DNA of 64,000 nt, taken from assembly GCA_905221605.1 (NCBI GenBank), contig CAJNDS010000091.1, positions 844,238 through 908,237 of the forward strand, read 5' to 3'. Made by a program: the position numbers and the translations under genes. This DNA is from Symbiodinium natans (lineage: Eukaryota > Sar > Dinophyceae > Suessiales > Symbiodiniaceae). Shown in pieces: positions 52,701 to 63,758 of the stretch (its first letter is position 1; each line of letters starts with the position of its first letter). A model generated the notes under the pieces. It saw only the letters and a program-made list of their open reading frames with translations. It was not told the origin of the DNA and searched no databases.

Positions 52701-53304
52701 CTGCACGAAGCGAAACCATGTCACTCTTCGACCTGCTACCCTCAGAGCATCTTCATGCACAGGGCTTATTAAGCAATCTCAAGGTTGCGGAAATGTTATG
52801 CCGCAGCTCCAAAGCATGGCTTGCGGGGCTTTGGCTCATCACCTCGATTGCATTCTGACCTGCTCGCACACATCATGTTCCACTCACAACCCAATCGAAT
52901 CACAAAGAAGCCTACGGCAAACTGCAGCTGTCATGTGGCTGGGCACGGATGCAACAAATGTGACATAGCCAAGCTAGACACCCGAAAACCCTGCAACGCA
53001 AATCTCTCTCCAGGCACAAACCGCAGGAGCATGAACCCTAAGTCACACAATCACATATATTCCTGTAGCGATCTTACACCCACAACTAACCCGCTCAACC
53101 TAGAGGCCTCAAACCCTTCACTAAGCCCATCCCTAAATGCTAAAACCCTATAACCATAGTTAAAACCTAACCCCTCAACCTTAAATCCCTAAAACGGCTA
53201 GTTGAACCCTAAAGCCCTACAAACCCTATAAACCGCACTCCGGGACCCGAGCTGTTTGTTGCCGCGCTTCGAGACGGAGGTGTGGAGCAGAATCGGCGAC
53301 TTAC

Positions 53305-53349
53305 TCTGACAGCTTTGTTGGCTCTCTATAGCTCCGGAAGAATTGGGAA
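53305..53349 (-). CDS. Short internal exon
   Basis: 45 nt between an AG acceptor (ATAGCAG) and a consensus donor CAGA|GTAAGT. Reads PNSSGAIESQQSCQ. Good splice signals; otherwise unremarkable. Confidence 0.5.
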
Positions 53350-53546
53350 CTGCTATGGAGTAAGTTCCTTGCAGGCTTAGCGTTTCAGGGTCTGGGGGCT
53401 GAGGTTGGGCGACGTTGCTTCTTCACGCGCTTGGAAATGCTAAGGGCTTGAACACTACAGGTCTCACCTAAAAAGTACGAGTTGAGATGCGGCTCCGTTT
53501 TGCATGTGCTCAGCTACTGAAGCCCTGCACCACGATGCCAAAAGCC

Positions 53547-53640
53547 CTAAGCCTTGGCCCTTTGAGCCGCAACTTCAGCTGTCGGGAAGTCATGGGCTTC
53601 GTCCCTGCGCTTCAAATCGGGGAAAAGGTCGTCCGAGTCA
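53547..53640 (-). CDS. Possible terminal coding segment
   Basis: The minus strand reads YDSDDLFPDLKRRDEAHDFP then TAEVAAQRAKA and a TAG stop. Very protein-like, but no AG acceptor is visible just upstream and a plus ORF (MRLRFACAQLLKPCTTMPK..., 53487-53669) overlaps. Strand preference is from composition. Confidence 0.35.
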
Positions 53641-53812
53641 TAATTAGCGAGTTTACGTTAAAAGTATAAAGTGAATCACCGAACTAACTTTCCGCTTACA
53701 GGAGCTGCTCTGCTATGTTTGGATCTACATCCACCTCCCCCTGCAAAAAAAAAAGTTGGTGCAAGTACGACGTACCCTTATTCGGACCTTTGAAAACAAG
53801 AAGTGTTGACAA

Positions 53813-54202
53813 CTAGCGCGCGCCTGGGGTGCCACGCGGGGACCCCGGAACCACGACACCGTCTACCAGGATTGCACGCAAGCCCCTCGACGAGTAAGAA
53901 AGGACAAGACACGTCGTGGCCGCACTCGGCCAGCCGCTTTTACAGTTTGGCGCGTTTTTGCCACGTTGATTCTGTCGGCTGGTCAAGGGACTAGAACAGA
54001 TGCTGTGACAGGGGAGCTCGTCATCCGGCAGATTTGCAGATGGACGCTTGGATCCCCCGAAGGTTGATTCCGAACTCAGCTTCTCATCGGCATCACATCT
54101 CAGGCCAAGTTTTCTGATGTCTACGGCTCTGTCCCAGGGTGATCGGCGATTGCCGCTGTATGGTCTCAGTCGGCCGACAAATAGGAATAGATCGCACGGC
54201 AC
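53813..54202 (-). CDS. Possible exon, unrecognised
   Basis: The minus frame has a protein-like middle part: SGNRRSPWDRAVDIRKLGLR, CDADEKLSSESTFGGSKRPS, ANLPDDELPCHSICSS. The rest (GVVVPGSPRGTPGAR) is less convincing. No family; starts and ends are unknown. Confidence 0.3.
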   Translation of the reverse strand: MPCDLFLFVGRLRPYSGNRRSPWDRAVDIRKLGLRCDADEKLSSESTFGGSKRPSANLPDDELPCHSICSSPLTSRQNQRGKNAPNCKSGWPSAATTCLVLSYSSRGLRAILVDGVVVPGSPRGTPGAR

Positions 54203-54426
54203 TTATCCATGAGATTCGTGGGCAAATGACTCTATGAACATAACTATGAACCACTGACATTCATGCCTTCGAACCATACTAGTGGATCACACGTCGGCTT
54301 CAAAAGCTCCATCGACGCAGCGCCGAGTTTTGCCATGTAGCTGTTTCCCGACGGTGATAATTCCAGCGGCATAGGTGTACGACTGCTCAAGTCGATTCCT
54401 CCGCACTTGGTTGCAATTGACCATTT

Positions 54427-55527
54427 CTAAATCTTCGGCTGCATGTTCCAAGCCTCCCTGCACACTGATTGCATCGGCGTAGGCCGAAAATGTGTTTCTA
54501 GCCTCGTCATTGCTCTAGATCTTTCTTCACCGAGGGAAGTCTCGAGCGCATGCTCAAGCTGATGAATCTCCTCAAACCCTCGCCGTACTCGCCAGTGAAT
54601 CGCCTCAAGCCATTGAACCTCCTCGCGTCGAATCTCCTCTCGCAGTTGAATCATCTGTTGAAGCCGTTGCCGTTGAATCACCTCAAGCTGTTGAAACCCC
54701 TCTCGCCGTTGAATCTCCTCAAGCCGTTGAATCCCCTCTCGCTGTCGAATCTCCTCAAGCCGTTGCTGTTGAATCCCCTCAAACCCTAGCCGTACTTGCC
54801 GTTGAATCTCCTCCAGCAGTTGACCCTCCTGCCGTCGGATCTCCTCTCGCCATCGAATTTCCTCTCGCCGTTGAAACTCCTCGAGCCGTTGTTGTTGAAT
54901 CACCGCGAACCCTCGCCACACTTGCCTTTGAATCTCCTCAAGCCGTTGAACCTCCTCCCGTCGAAGGTCCTCTGGCCGTTGAATGTCCTCAAGCCGTTGC
55001 CATTGAGTCACCTCAAGCCACTGAAACCCCTGTGGCCGTCGAGTCTCCTCCAACCGGTGCCGTTGAATCTCCTCAAGCCGTTCAAGCTCCTCTCGCCGTT
55101 GTCTCTCCTCAAGCCGTTGCAGCAGTCGCCGTTGAGTCTCCTCCTCATGCCGTTGCAATTGAATCCACTCTTGCGATCGAGTCTCATCAAACCGTAGCCG
55201 TAGCCGTTTAATCTCACCAAGCCGTGAAATCTCAAGCCATTGCCATCGATTCTCCTCCTCAAGCCGTTGCCGGTGAATCCACTTTCGCCATTGAATCGCC
55301 TCAAACCGTTGCCGTTCAATCTCCTGGAGCAATTGCCATTGAATCTCCTCCTCGCGTTGAATCTCCTCAAGCCGCTTCAGGCTTCTCCACGCAAGGACCC
55401 CGACTAAGGCAGAAAAGAGGCCTGTGACCCCCGACAGTGCAAGTGCAGTCTTGGCAGCTCTACCTAGCAGAACTCGCGAGGGCCTCTCGGACTCAAAGTG
55501 AATGTGAAGATGCCCTTGTGTGCCCAA
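54427..55527 (-). CDS. Membrane-anchored coiled-coil protein, intronless
   Basis: 366-codon uninterrupted frame, unusual in this intron-rich window. A short N-terminus (MGTQGHLHIHFESERPSRVL) leads to one hydrophobic segment at about residues 27-48 (ALALSGVTGLFSALVGVLAW), a likely signal anchor. Then about 290 residues of imperfect repeats built on RLEEIQRQ / RREEIQRLEEIQR, which should form a long charged coiled coil. It ends ETHFRPTPMQSVCREAWNMQ...stop. On DNA the repeat is GAATCTCCTCAAGCCGTTG. It probably arose by tandem expansion. Role unknown. It lies 1.9 kb below the caspase-like gene in the same direction. Confidence 0.75.
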   Translation of the reverse strand: MGTQGHLHIHFESERPSRVLLGRAAKTALALSGVTGLFSALVGVLAWRSLKRLEEIQREEEIQWQLLQEIERQRFEAIQWRKWIHRQRLEEENRWQWLEISRLGEIKRLRLRFDETRSQEWIQLQRHEEETQRRLLQRLEERQRREELERLEEIQRHRLEETRRPQGFQWLEVTQWQRLEDIQRPEDLRREEVQRLEEIQRQVWRGFAVIQQQRLEEFQRREEIRWREEIRRQEGQLLEEIQRQVRLGFEGIQQQRLEEIRQREGIQRLEEIQRREGFQQLEVIQRQRLQQMIQLREEIRREEVQWLEAIHWRVRRGFEEIHQLEHALETSLGEERSRAMTRLETHFRPTPMQSVCREAWNMQPKI

Positions 55528-55539
55528 CGGGGCCCCTCT

Positions 55540-57380
55540 CGCAACGCACCTCGCAACACGGCAGGAACATTGGAAGGCGTAAGCTCAAACATACTCTGAT
55601 GGACGACTCCCCCCTGTAAGCAGCAAAAAACATGCCAATCTATTGACAAAGCTGCTGTGGGTTTTGCCTCTCTGCGCAAATGACCTGGCATGAGGTGGCA
55701 ACACAAGCGGGAGAGCACGACTTTAACAAAAGACTGCTGCGTGAAAGACTTCACACACATCCCCAGCAAAAAACAACCATGTTGTTGCGCAGCAGGCTCC
55801 TGGCAAGGCCGCGACTTAAGATGATGCCTGCGTGGCTTACATGCGGGCACAAGCGGCTGCTGATAGCAAGTGTGGTCAATGCATTTCTGGCATAGCATAG
55901 GAAGGCCTACAGTGCATGAGATTCACGGCAAAAAAATCCTGTGACTTGCTGCTTTTCGCAGCAGAAGGACGTTCCCATGACACGAATGCATTGCAATCTT
56001 TAGACTTGCAATCGCTTCAAGTGAGACCCGGCCTGACTTCTGCATGGTTTGAGAGGCTGTCTTCAAGCGGCCACAAAGCCAAACCCGTTAACCCTGGACC
56101 CTAAACCCCAAAGGCCTGGGCAAACACCTCCTCCAACCGCTGTAAGCAGGTAGTTTGGCTGGCGAGTACCTCCAAGCACTGGACTCGGTGGCACTTGCGA
56201 GACTCGGCAACATAAACTATAGGGCACATAAACTAGGGCCGCCCAACACAAGTTCCGATTCCACGCAATGGACTGCTTGACTCGGTAGTTCTGAATTGAA
56301 AACTTAGGCGAGGGCCTCCGTCCACTCAGCATTCGTCCTGGGTCTATCAGAACAAGGACTGGGCCCAGAAAGCTGCGCGAAGCCCTCCACTGTCAGGCCA
56401 TTTGGCTGTGTTCTACTGCTGGGCCTGCTGTTCTTGAGTCGCACCTCAAAGCGACGACGCGAACTGATCACGGATTGCTGGCAAGCGGCAAAGCTGGCAA
56501 AGCTGATGCTACTCTGTGCCGTAGGAAAGCCAGTGCATGTATCTCAGGGCGCATCTTCAGCTTCCTGCGGCAGAAGAGCTTGCGGTCAGGCTATTTTTAT
56601 TGCAACATATCAAAAAACACAACCTATGACGACTAATCCTTTCTCCCCTAATTATTCCCTAATATTAAACGGACGCCCCCCCCCCCCCCCCCCCCCCCCC
56701 CCCAAATAGAAATTCGAAGTGTGTGTTTTAGAATTAAGGGTATATTCTTCTGCAAATGTCATGTTTTGGGTCCAAAGGGTTTAGGGTTTAGGCTTCAGAG
56801 TTTGGAGGGTTTGAGTACTGAATTAGCTTGCAAAGTGAAAGAGGGAAGGGAGCTTCAGGATGTTGGTTGGTTTGAGGGGATTGGGAGCCATCAAACCACC
56901 CCCTAATTCTGAATAGGGTGTAAATTTTCGGGGTGATTTCGGGAGGGTTTTCCGCAAAGCGTTTTTTTTGTAATTATAATTAGCGGTGCATTTAATAAAA
57001 GAGGGAAGGGATTAACGAGCGGTTTAGGGTTTAGGGTTTAGGGTTTAGGGTTTAGGGTTTAGGGTTTAGGGTTTAGGGTTTAGGGTTTCACGAAGATCAG
57101 CATGGACCCCGAAGTTCCCCGAAGTTCACTTCATCATGCAACGCCGTGCGCTGCAAGCGGTCCTCTCATTTGCCATGCGAACCAGCTCTTCCAACTGAAG
57201 CTGCAGGCTCGAGTCACGGCTTGAATCCTGAAAGCTCTTCGCCACAGCAATCCGCAACCCGCCCGTGCCTTGGAGCCTCACAGTGACTTGCATGTGATGA
57301 TGTCGTTTCAACAGTACGTAATATCTAGTTACTAGTGTCGGCTCCAATATATGCCAGCGCTTGAAGCAAGCCCGAAACCC
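55540..57380. other. Island between coiled-coil and caspase-like genes
   Basis: Overlapping minus ORFs (55464-55898) and plus ORFs (55680-55895, 56434-56709) have no recognisable content. A poly-C tract is at 56676-56703 and a ten-unit TTTAGGG array at 57023-57090. Some sequence may be UTR of either gene. Confidence 0.4.
57023..57090 (+). repeat. TTTAGGG array, ten units
   Basis: One of the purest arrays in the window, about 300 bp below the 3' end of the caspase-like gene. Confidence 0.95.
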
Positions 57381-57384
57381 AAGT

Positions 57385-58981
57385 CTAAGCACGGCCGAGT
57401 TGCCACGTTGCGCCCCTTCGTTCCACGGTGTCTTCGAATACGATGATCCTCCATGCATCAGTGGCTTCTACCATGCCTGAACTGCTGTCGAAGGTGCTTT
57501 CGGCAATATGCTGTCGTAGGTCCGATGCTCTGAGCCACAAGACCTGAGTCAGCGAATCGACTCCAGAAGAGGAATCAGGTCCAACCATGGTATCGAGCTT
57601 TTGAACCAGTTTGTAGATGCCTGCCGGGACTGCGTGCATGGGCTTCCAGCTAGGTTTGCTGGTAAGACTCCATCCATGGCCGCCACGACCTTCTATGCTT
57701 CCGTGGAGGAACTCGCAAAATGCGTCTCGAAACTTGCTTTGCTGATCTTTCGCCAAGGGCTGGCACAAACAGAACACCAGCCAGAGACTGCCAGGTGCAA
57801 GATAGACCCGATCTCGTATCTCAAAATCTGTGCAAAGCTGGTTGATGCATGCTGCAATGTTCTTCAGGTCGCCCTCGCACAGGCAGTTTATATCCAAGCC
57901 ATCCACGCACAACGCGTAGCGACAGCGCCGTTGCCCCGCTCCTGTCACATCCACCGAGGAGCCCTCATATTTTTCATACCACTGACTCAAGTCCTGGAGC
58001 AGGCATCGCACATCCTCCAGGACTGGAAGCTCCTCACCCGAAGAAGCATTGATTTTGCCAGGGAAACTTCCCCTCAGTGCATTGGCTACCGCACGGCGAA
58101 CTTCTTCGGGAATCACATCGGTTTCAAGACGTGGAGTGGGCTCTCTATGGTTCTCTGCGGCCTCTGCCCTTGCCTGCAACGTTTGAAAGGCATTGGGGGC
58201 AATCTCCAGCTGTGTGCAGAGCGTGATCACCTCCAGCTCGCGCCAAGGATCTTCAAGAAACCACGCCAGTCTTGCCTCAAATAAATCGGCTATCTCCCGG
58301 ATGAAGGAAATAGCATCTCTCACCTCCGAGTCATCACGCTCCAAAAACTCTTCGGTCCACAAGTCACAGGCGAATCTCAAGAAGTGACTTCGTTCAAAAA
58401 TGCGTTCCCTTCTCTGTGCCTCAGTCAAGGGCCACTCCTTCAGCACTGGTTCCAACGTAGCAGCCCCCAAGTTACAACGGCCCGAAGCGCACAGCCGTCC
58501 AAATGACAACTGCCTCGCCAGTTCTTGCACGCAAGCCACGAAAAAGTGCACGTCTTGAAAATGATGCTGCAAGCAGTGCTCGAGGGCTCGCTCAAATAAA
58601 CATCCGTCGCGGACGCCTTCATCAAATTTGCCTGAGCGCACGGGTATGAACAAATTGCTAGCGTCCGGTTGCAGGTCGAAGTCCTCGTCGTCGTTCCAGT
58701 CTGTCTGAAAGGCGCAGGCATCGATAAAGAGAACAACTGTGACACTCTTTAGCCCTAGCTGTTGCACAATTTTCATCACTGCTGGAATGAGGTAGAGCTT
58801 CGCACCAGAGGATGTGGGCTCAATGACTGTCCACTCTGGATCGTCATCCGTGGCAACAGCGTGCCCTGCATAATACACGAACAAGTGATCAACTTTGTGA
58901 TCTGCCATGTACTCTACTGCTCCAAGGAGTGCATTCTGAATTTCTTCGGCCGATTGATCGAGGATAGCAAAGACCGCATCG
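57385..58981 (-). CDS. Caspase-like (peptidase C14 fold) protein, main exon
   Basis: Begins after acceptor CTTGCAG at 58982: DAVFAILDQSAEEIQNALLG, VEYMADHKVDHLFVYYAGHA, KSVTVVLFIDACAFQTDWND. The first conserved pair is a beta strand ending in Y-Y-A-G-H, with the catalytic histidine of caspases and metacaspases. The second is a beta strand ending in D-A-C, with the catalytic cysteine. Both dyad residues are present, so it may be an active cysteine peptidase, although paracaspase- or pseudoenzyme-like roles are possible. About 350 further residues, including CRYALCVDGLDINCLCEGDL, show no known domain; they may be a substrate-binding or regulatory part. The frame above 58981 is intron, so the apparent ATG at 59079 is not the start. 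Ends at a stop after WQLGRA. Confidence 0.7.
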
Positions 58982-59103
58982 CTGCAAGTTCGAGCGCCTG
59001 ACAGATGCACAAGCACATGCAAGCCCCGGAATAGCCCTATAATGCTGATATCCTTACACCTCAAAACAACCGTGAACAAAAAACCTGTTCCTACAAAACA
59101 ATC

Positions 59104-59238
59104 ATATGTTCATCCTTGAAGACTCCGCGTCGCAAGGCGCCTTCTGCTTGCGGCAATGCTCTCTGAAGCCTTTCAGCGCACTTCCGTGCTTGCGGGATGG
59201 CATCTGCATCGGAGTTTCCGATCACGACCCACACGCAC
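59104..59238 (-). CDS. Caspase-like protein, upstream exon
   Basis: After acceptor CTTCCCAG the minus strand reads CVWVVIGNSDADAIPQARKC, AERLQRALPQAEGALRRGVF, KDEH. A hydrophobic beta strand followed by G-N-S and then a helix is the usual opening of the caspase fold (ALVIGNSxY ... A..L...L). The join to 58981 works in phase if the donor is GA (CAT AT|GATTGT); otherwise the border is slightly different. The first coding exon with the ATG is not identified. Confidence 0.6.
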
Positions 59239-59559
59239 CTGGGAAGCCACAATTTTATAACTCTTCTTCTGCACTTCCAAGCAAAAAGCAACAGTTCCAT
59301 GAACCCAGGCCCTTCACAAGGCATGAATTCTGACCAACCAACAAACGCTCAAAGCGAATGCCTCCAGACTCTATCTGCAAAGAGGGCACTGAAAATGACC
59401 CTAAACCCTAAACCCTAAACCCTAAATCCTAAACCCTAAACCCTAAATCCTAAACCCTAAACCCTAAATCCTAAACCCGAAGCCCTGTTCACCAGAAGGC
59501 AAGATGCTTCGGCAGCTGTGCTTCGCACACCGAAGCTGTGGACCTGCAGAGTGCTGTGT

Positions 59560-59750
59560 AAGCCTACTTGGTTCAGGGTACTTAGTGTTTAGGGCTTAGG
59601 ATTTAGGGTTTAGGGTTTAGGGTACCTATAACCCAATGATAAGTTTAGCTCTAACCCACTTAAAAGCCCCTCAAGTACCCCAATAGGGCTCTAATTGGGC
59701 TATAGGTACAGTTACAATTGGGCTGCTAAGTACCTGAACTTTCACAGTGC
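59560..59750 (+). mobile_element. MITE-like element, family 2, interrupted by TTTAGGG
   Basis: Family ends CTACTTGGTTCAGGGTACTTAG and CTAAGTACCTGAACTTTCA flank TTATAAC/CAATTGGG interior. A TTTAGGG stretch sits inside the left part (about 59588-59620), so telomere-type sequence was added within an existing element, or the element was rearranged. Confidence 0.6.
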
Positions 59751-59882
59751 CCTTCATACCTGGGAACCTCTTTACCTACAGTTTTATGGGCTATTCCTAC
59801 TGATTACGGGTAGTTACTAAGCTACTAAAGTGTAGGTAGATAGAGTCCCAGGTAAGGTTCCGATGGAGTACCGTGTATGTAC

Positions 59883-59951
59883 CTTCATCTACAAGCAGCA
59901 GATGGAGAGCCCCGGAGGACAGGAAATCAGACAGGAAAGATGCAGTCGCGA
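59883..59951 (-). CDS. Internal exon, hydrophobic
   Basis: 69 nt between acceptor GTTCACAG and donor G|GTACAT. Reads ATASFLSDFLSSGALHLLLV then DE. The plus strand is also open, but only the minus strand has paired splice signals. Could be an upstream exon of the caspase-like gene or of another gene. Confidence 0.45.
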
Positions 59952-60843
59952 CTGTGAACACAAGCTCAAGCTGTCAGGCGTGTCTCGAAGACTAGCGCGG
60001 ACGAAGTCAGGCGAGGCTGGTGGGCAGGTTTAGGGTTATCTTGGGTTTAGGGTTGAGGGTTCATGCGAGCCGGGGCTCTCGGACCCTTTAGGGTTTAGGG
60101 TTTAGGGTTTAGGTTTAGGGTTTAGGATTTAGGATTTAGGATTTAGGGTTTAGGGTTTAGGGTTTAGGGTTTAGGGTTTAAGGTCTAGGGTCTAGCACCT
60201 CCTACGTCCCTTCCCGGCCTGAAGAGGTTGGAGAGGCGGGAAGCCCAAGCTCGGGCGTCGACATTTATGTGCATAAGCAGGCTTTAGGGTGTTGGGTTTA
60301 GGGTTTAGGGTTTAGGGTTTAGGGTTTCGGGTTTAGGGTAATTATAGGAGCAGAAGTACTTCCGAGCGAATCCCCGATGTTAAGGCTTTACGGGTCCAGG
60401 GCTCGTGACTGAGGGCTGTGTATTTCCAAGATGTTTTAAGAGCCTTGTATGCTGCAGACTGTGTTTAGGGTTTAGGGTTTAGGGTTTAGGGTTTAGGGTT
60501 TAGGGTTTAGGGTGTAGGGTTTAAGAGAACGGTGCTGGGAGCCGTTTCGACGGTAAAGCTAGGGACTGGCTTGAGCCAAGAGCCTGATAGTAGGTTCGGG
60601 CGTTAGGGTGTTAGGCTTGGAAAACGGCTCAGGGTTTAGGGTTTAGGGTTTAGGGTTTAGGGTTAGGGTTTAGGGTTTACGGTTTAGGGTTTAGGGTAAA
60701 GGGTTTAGGGGTTTAGGGTTTAGAGTTTGAGTTTAGGGGAACCGAAGAACCATCCAGTTCCAAAGCAGTCCTGCGCGTGCTTTTAAAGGGGCTTAGCGGG
60801 CTCAGGAATGGAGCAGGAAGCTCCGCACACTGAATACAATCAC

Positions 60844-60903
60844 CTCGCTCCTGCCCGAATCATCTTCCGGTCCATGCAGCTGGTGCCGTTTGGATGCAGC
60901 ATA
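60844..60903 (-). CDS. Short internal exon
   Basis: 60 nt between acceptor CCGCTAG and donor AG|GTGATT. Reads MLHPNGTSCMDRKMIRAGA. Protein-like with good borders; family unknown. TTTAGGG arrays on the low-coordinate side. Confidence 0.45.
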
Positions 60904-61184
60904 CTAGCGGTTTTGGGACTAACCTAGAGCAACCTATGTATACATACTACCCTCAACAAGAAGAGCCAAACTTCCCTTTTTCAATGAATTAGCCAATACC
61001 GCAGGGAAGGGCATTGGCGTGTCATGCGAAGTTCTTTCAGTCATTTCAGGGGGCCGCTGTGAGCTAGCTCAAGGTGGTAGACTGTGCGGCCAGAAGGCAA
61101 GAAAGGGCTCGACCTGCGGATTTAAGGTCTCCAGCTCAGCAAAAGGACACACCAATCCATATAGAAGCAGGGATGTGGGGGTTC

Positions 61185-61270
61185 CTACTTGGAGGTTCAG
61201 GGTACCCATAACCCAATCATAAGTGGCAGGTACAATTGGGACACTAAGTAGCATGAACTTCCAAGTACAT
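61185..61270 (+). mobile_element. MITE-like element, family 2, short copy
   Basis: CTACTTGGAGGTTCAGGGTAC at the left, CTAAGTAGCATGAACTTCCAAGTAC at the right, with only about 45 bp between. An internally deleted member, typical of MITEs. Confidence 0.75.
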
Positions 61271-61361
61271 CCTCAACCACCCCCCTCTAAAGGTGACTCA
61301 CCAATCTATGCAAACGTACGCCCATCTCCATGACATTTTGCTCCTCGCGTGTCACAGGGCC

Positions 61362-61382
61362 TCACTCAGGAGCTCCTTAGAT
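61362..61382 (-). CDS. Possible terminal micro-exon
   Basis: After acceptor CATCTAAG the minus strand reads ELLSEAL and then TGA. Too short to be certain; noted because the acceptor and stop fit a last exon. Confidence 0.25.
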
Positions 61383-61998
61383 GAGCAGACGAAATTCGCT
61401 TCGGGTTTAGGGTTTAGGGCTTAGGGTTTAGGGTTTAGGGTTTAGGCTTTAGAGTTTATAGGGTTTAGGGTTTCGGGTTTAGGGTCAAGCCTTGAAACAC
61501 ACATTGACAAGCCTCTATATTTATGCTCGCCCCTCTCGATCGCGGAAAAAAAGAGCTCAACTGGAGATCAGGTAAGCTTTGAATAAGTTCAAAAAGGCAC
61601 AAGAATTTCCAGGAACTGCACAAAGAAACAAAGCAGCTTCAAAGCTGCGGCACTTGCACACACACACACACACAGAACACAAACCTAAAGCCCCTCAATG
61701 CTTCAAGGTCGCTTTCCTGCCCAGATAGGGAAGCCCAACTTCTCCCGAACCCTATAAACCCCCATAAACTCAATAAACCCAATAGAATGAGCCACACAAA
61801 CTAATTAAACGAATATAAACTCACCCCAAACCCTACACCCTAAACCCCAAACCCCAAACCCTAAACCCTAAACCCCAAACCCTAAACCCCAAACCCCGCC
61901 AGGCATCGCAAACCGCACGGGCCGCGGGCACCCTCCCGAGCAGGTCAAGGCGAGACTGAAGCGATAGGCCCTCGAAGCCCTCCCAGGGATGGCATCTT

Positions 61999-62001
61999 TG
62001 T

Positions 62002-62038
<37 letters not shown>
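61999..62038 (+). repeat. Poly-G tract next to TTTAGGG array
   Basis: About 38 G followed by CGGG and then a pure TTTAGGG array (62040-62130). The longest homopolymer on this strand; most others are C. Confidence 0.9.
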
Positions 62039-62130
62039 CGGGTTTAGGGTTTAGGGTTTGGGGTTTAGGGTTTAGGGTTTAGGGTTTAGGGTTTAGGGTT
62101 TAGGGTTTAGGGTTTAGGGTTTAGGGTTGA

Positions 62131-62222
62131 AAGGTTTATAGGGTTTATAGGGTTTATAGGGTTTATAGGGTTTATAGGGTTTATAGGGTTTATAGGGTTT
62201 ATAGGGTTTATAGGGTTTATAA
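62131..62222 (+). repeat. TTTATAGGG 9-mer array
   Basis: About ten tandem TTTATAGGG units directly continuing a TTTAGGG array, the same kind of variant as at 58-200. Confidence 0.9.
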
Positions 62223-62353
62223 CGTTTATAATGTTTAGGGTTAGGGGGGTTTTGGCTTTAGGGTGGCAACCCTAATTGAACCCTAAACCCTGATCAAGCC
62301 CTAAATAAACCCTAAGGCCTGAACCCCATGAAGCCTACAAGCTAAGCCCTAAA

Positions 62354-62452
62354 ATGGCCCTGAGCCTTGCACGCTTCAACTCCAACTTCCCTAAGCAACT
62401 CCTAGCCTCAAAGGCGAGGCTTGTCTGGCGGCCCATTCTTCCAGTCAAGTAA
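62354..62452 (+). other. Small plus-strand ORF, protein-like
   Basis: 32 codons, MALSLARFNSNFPKQLLASK then ARLVWRPILPVK and a stop. It has the composition of a mitochondrial targeting peptide, but no continuation or splice signals are evident and it would be the only plus-strand gene. Kept as a possibility only. Confidence 0.2.
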
Positions 62453-62804
62453 TAACAGGTTTCTCAAGTACAAGTACTGGGTTTACCTGGTGCCCCCCAA
62501 GTACCCAGAAATCAGGGACTCGGTGTACAGTACCTTAGCGCGGGCTACCTAGGGTAGACCTAAACCTAAAGCCTCAACTCGAAACCCGAAACCCTAAACT
62601 CTGAAACTGTACAAACACGAAAAAGCATCCACTCTGCACACCCTAAAGCCTCAACTCCGCCAACCTGAACTCTAAAATCCGTAAAATCTGTAACTATAAA
62701 CCTTGTATCCAATAAACCCGTATATAAACCTAAACCCTCAAACCCCTCAAACCCTCACCCCTCAACCCTCAAAACCCTAAGCCCTCAACCCAAGGCCGGC
62801 CTCC

Positions 62805-62870
62805 AGATTTCTCAGCGCCGCCCGGGGCGGCGCTGCCGGTGGCAGCGGAAAAGCCACGGAAATGGCGGAC
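62805..62870 (-). CDS. Possible internal exon
   Basis: After acceptor CTGCCCAG the minus strand reads RHFRGFSAATGSAAPGGAEK. The 3' border is not clear. Low-complexity composition lowers confidence. Confidence 0.3.
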
Positions 62871-63597
62871 CTGGGCAGTTTTAGATGGTTTGTAGGGTTT
62901 GAGGGGCTTATCGGTTTATAGGGGCTTACAGGGGTAAAAGGGTTTTGGTTGTAGGGATTTGTTTAGGGTTTATAGAGTTTATAGGGATTAAACGGTTTAT
63001 GGGGCTTATGGGGTTTAGAGTTCGGGGTTTATAGAGTTTATAGGCGTTGTAGGGTTTACATGTTTACTTTTTTCCACTCGTTTAGGGTTGGTAGCGTTAT
63101 ACAGAGCTTAGGGCTAAGGTTTTAGGGTTCAGGCTTTATAGCGTCTAGGGTTTGTAGGGCCTGTTGAGGAATAGTAGAGCTTACAGGGTGGCAGGGCTTA
63201 GGGTTTGGGGTTCAGGGTCTTAGGGCTCAGGCTTTATTGAGTTTAAGGTTTGTGGGGCTTCTTGCTTGTTTTTTTTTTTGATCACGTTTAGGCGCATAGG
63301 GTTTCGGATGGGGTTTCGGGTCCGAGGGTCTGAGGGTCTGATGATTTGGGGGTTTGGGGGGCATTGGGGGTCTGAGGGTTGAAGGGTTTTGGGCTTGCTA
63401 AGCAGGCTGTAAGTAGGGTTCTAGGTTTGGGGACGAGAATTATCCTTTGGATGGGTTTGGGGTTGTAACCAGAAAAATTTACATCTATGTGTATATATAC
63501 ATGTATACAAAACAAGTAAATAGCTATAACTAAAACTGAAACTATAGCTATAACAATAACTATATCTATAACTATACTATAGCTATAGCTAAAGCTA

Positions 63598-63726
63598 CAG
63601 CTAGAGCCATAACTATAACTATAACTATAACTATAACTATAACTATAACTATAACTATAACTATAACTATAACTATAACTATAACTATAACTATAGCTAT
63701 AACTATAACTAGAACTAGAACTATAA

Positions 63727-63755
<29 letters not shown>
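63598..63755 (+). repeat. (CTATAA)n and (TA)n microsatellites
   Basis: About seventeen ACTATA/CTATAA hexamers, then CTCTCT and a TATATA tract. The long minus ORF over it (YSYSYS) is an artefact. Confidence 0.95.

Positions 63756-63758
<3 letters not shown>

Noticed and set aside
52719..52860. Plus-strand F-box-like ORF (MSLFDLLPSEHLHAQGLL)
   Set aside because: Too short, no continuation, and the minus strand is equally open with an acceptor; all supported exons nearby are minus.
57385..59079. Start of the caspase-like protein at the ATG at 59079
   Set aside because: Residues from that ATG to 58982 do not fit the caspase fold, while an AG acceptor at 58982 and a matching upstream exon at 59104-59238 do.
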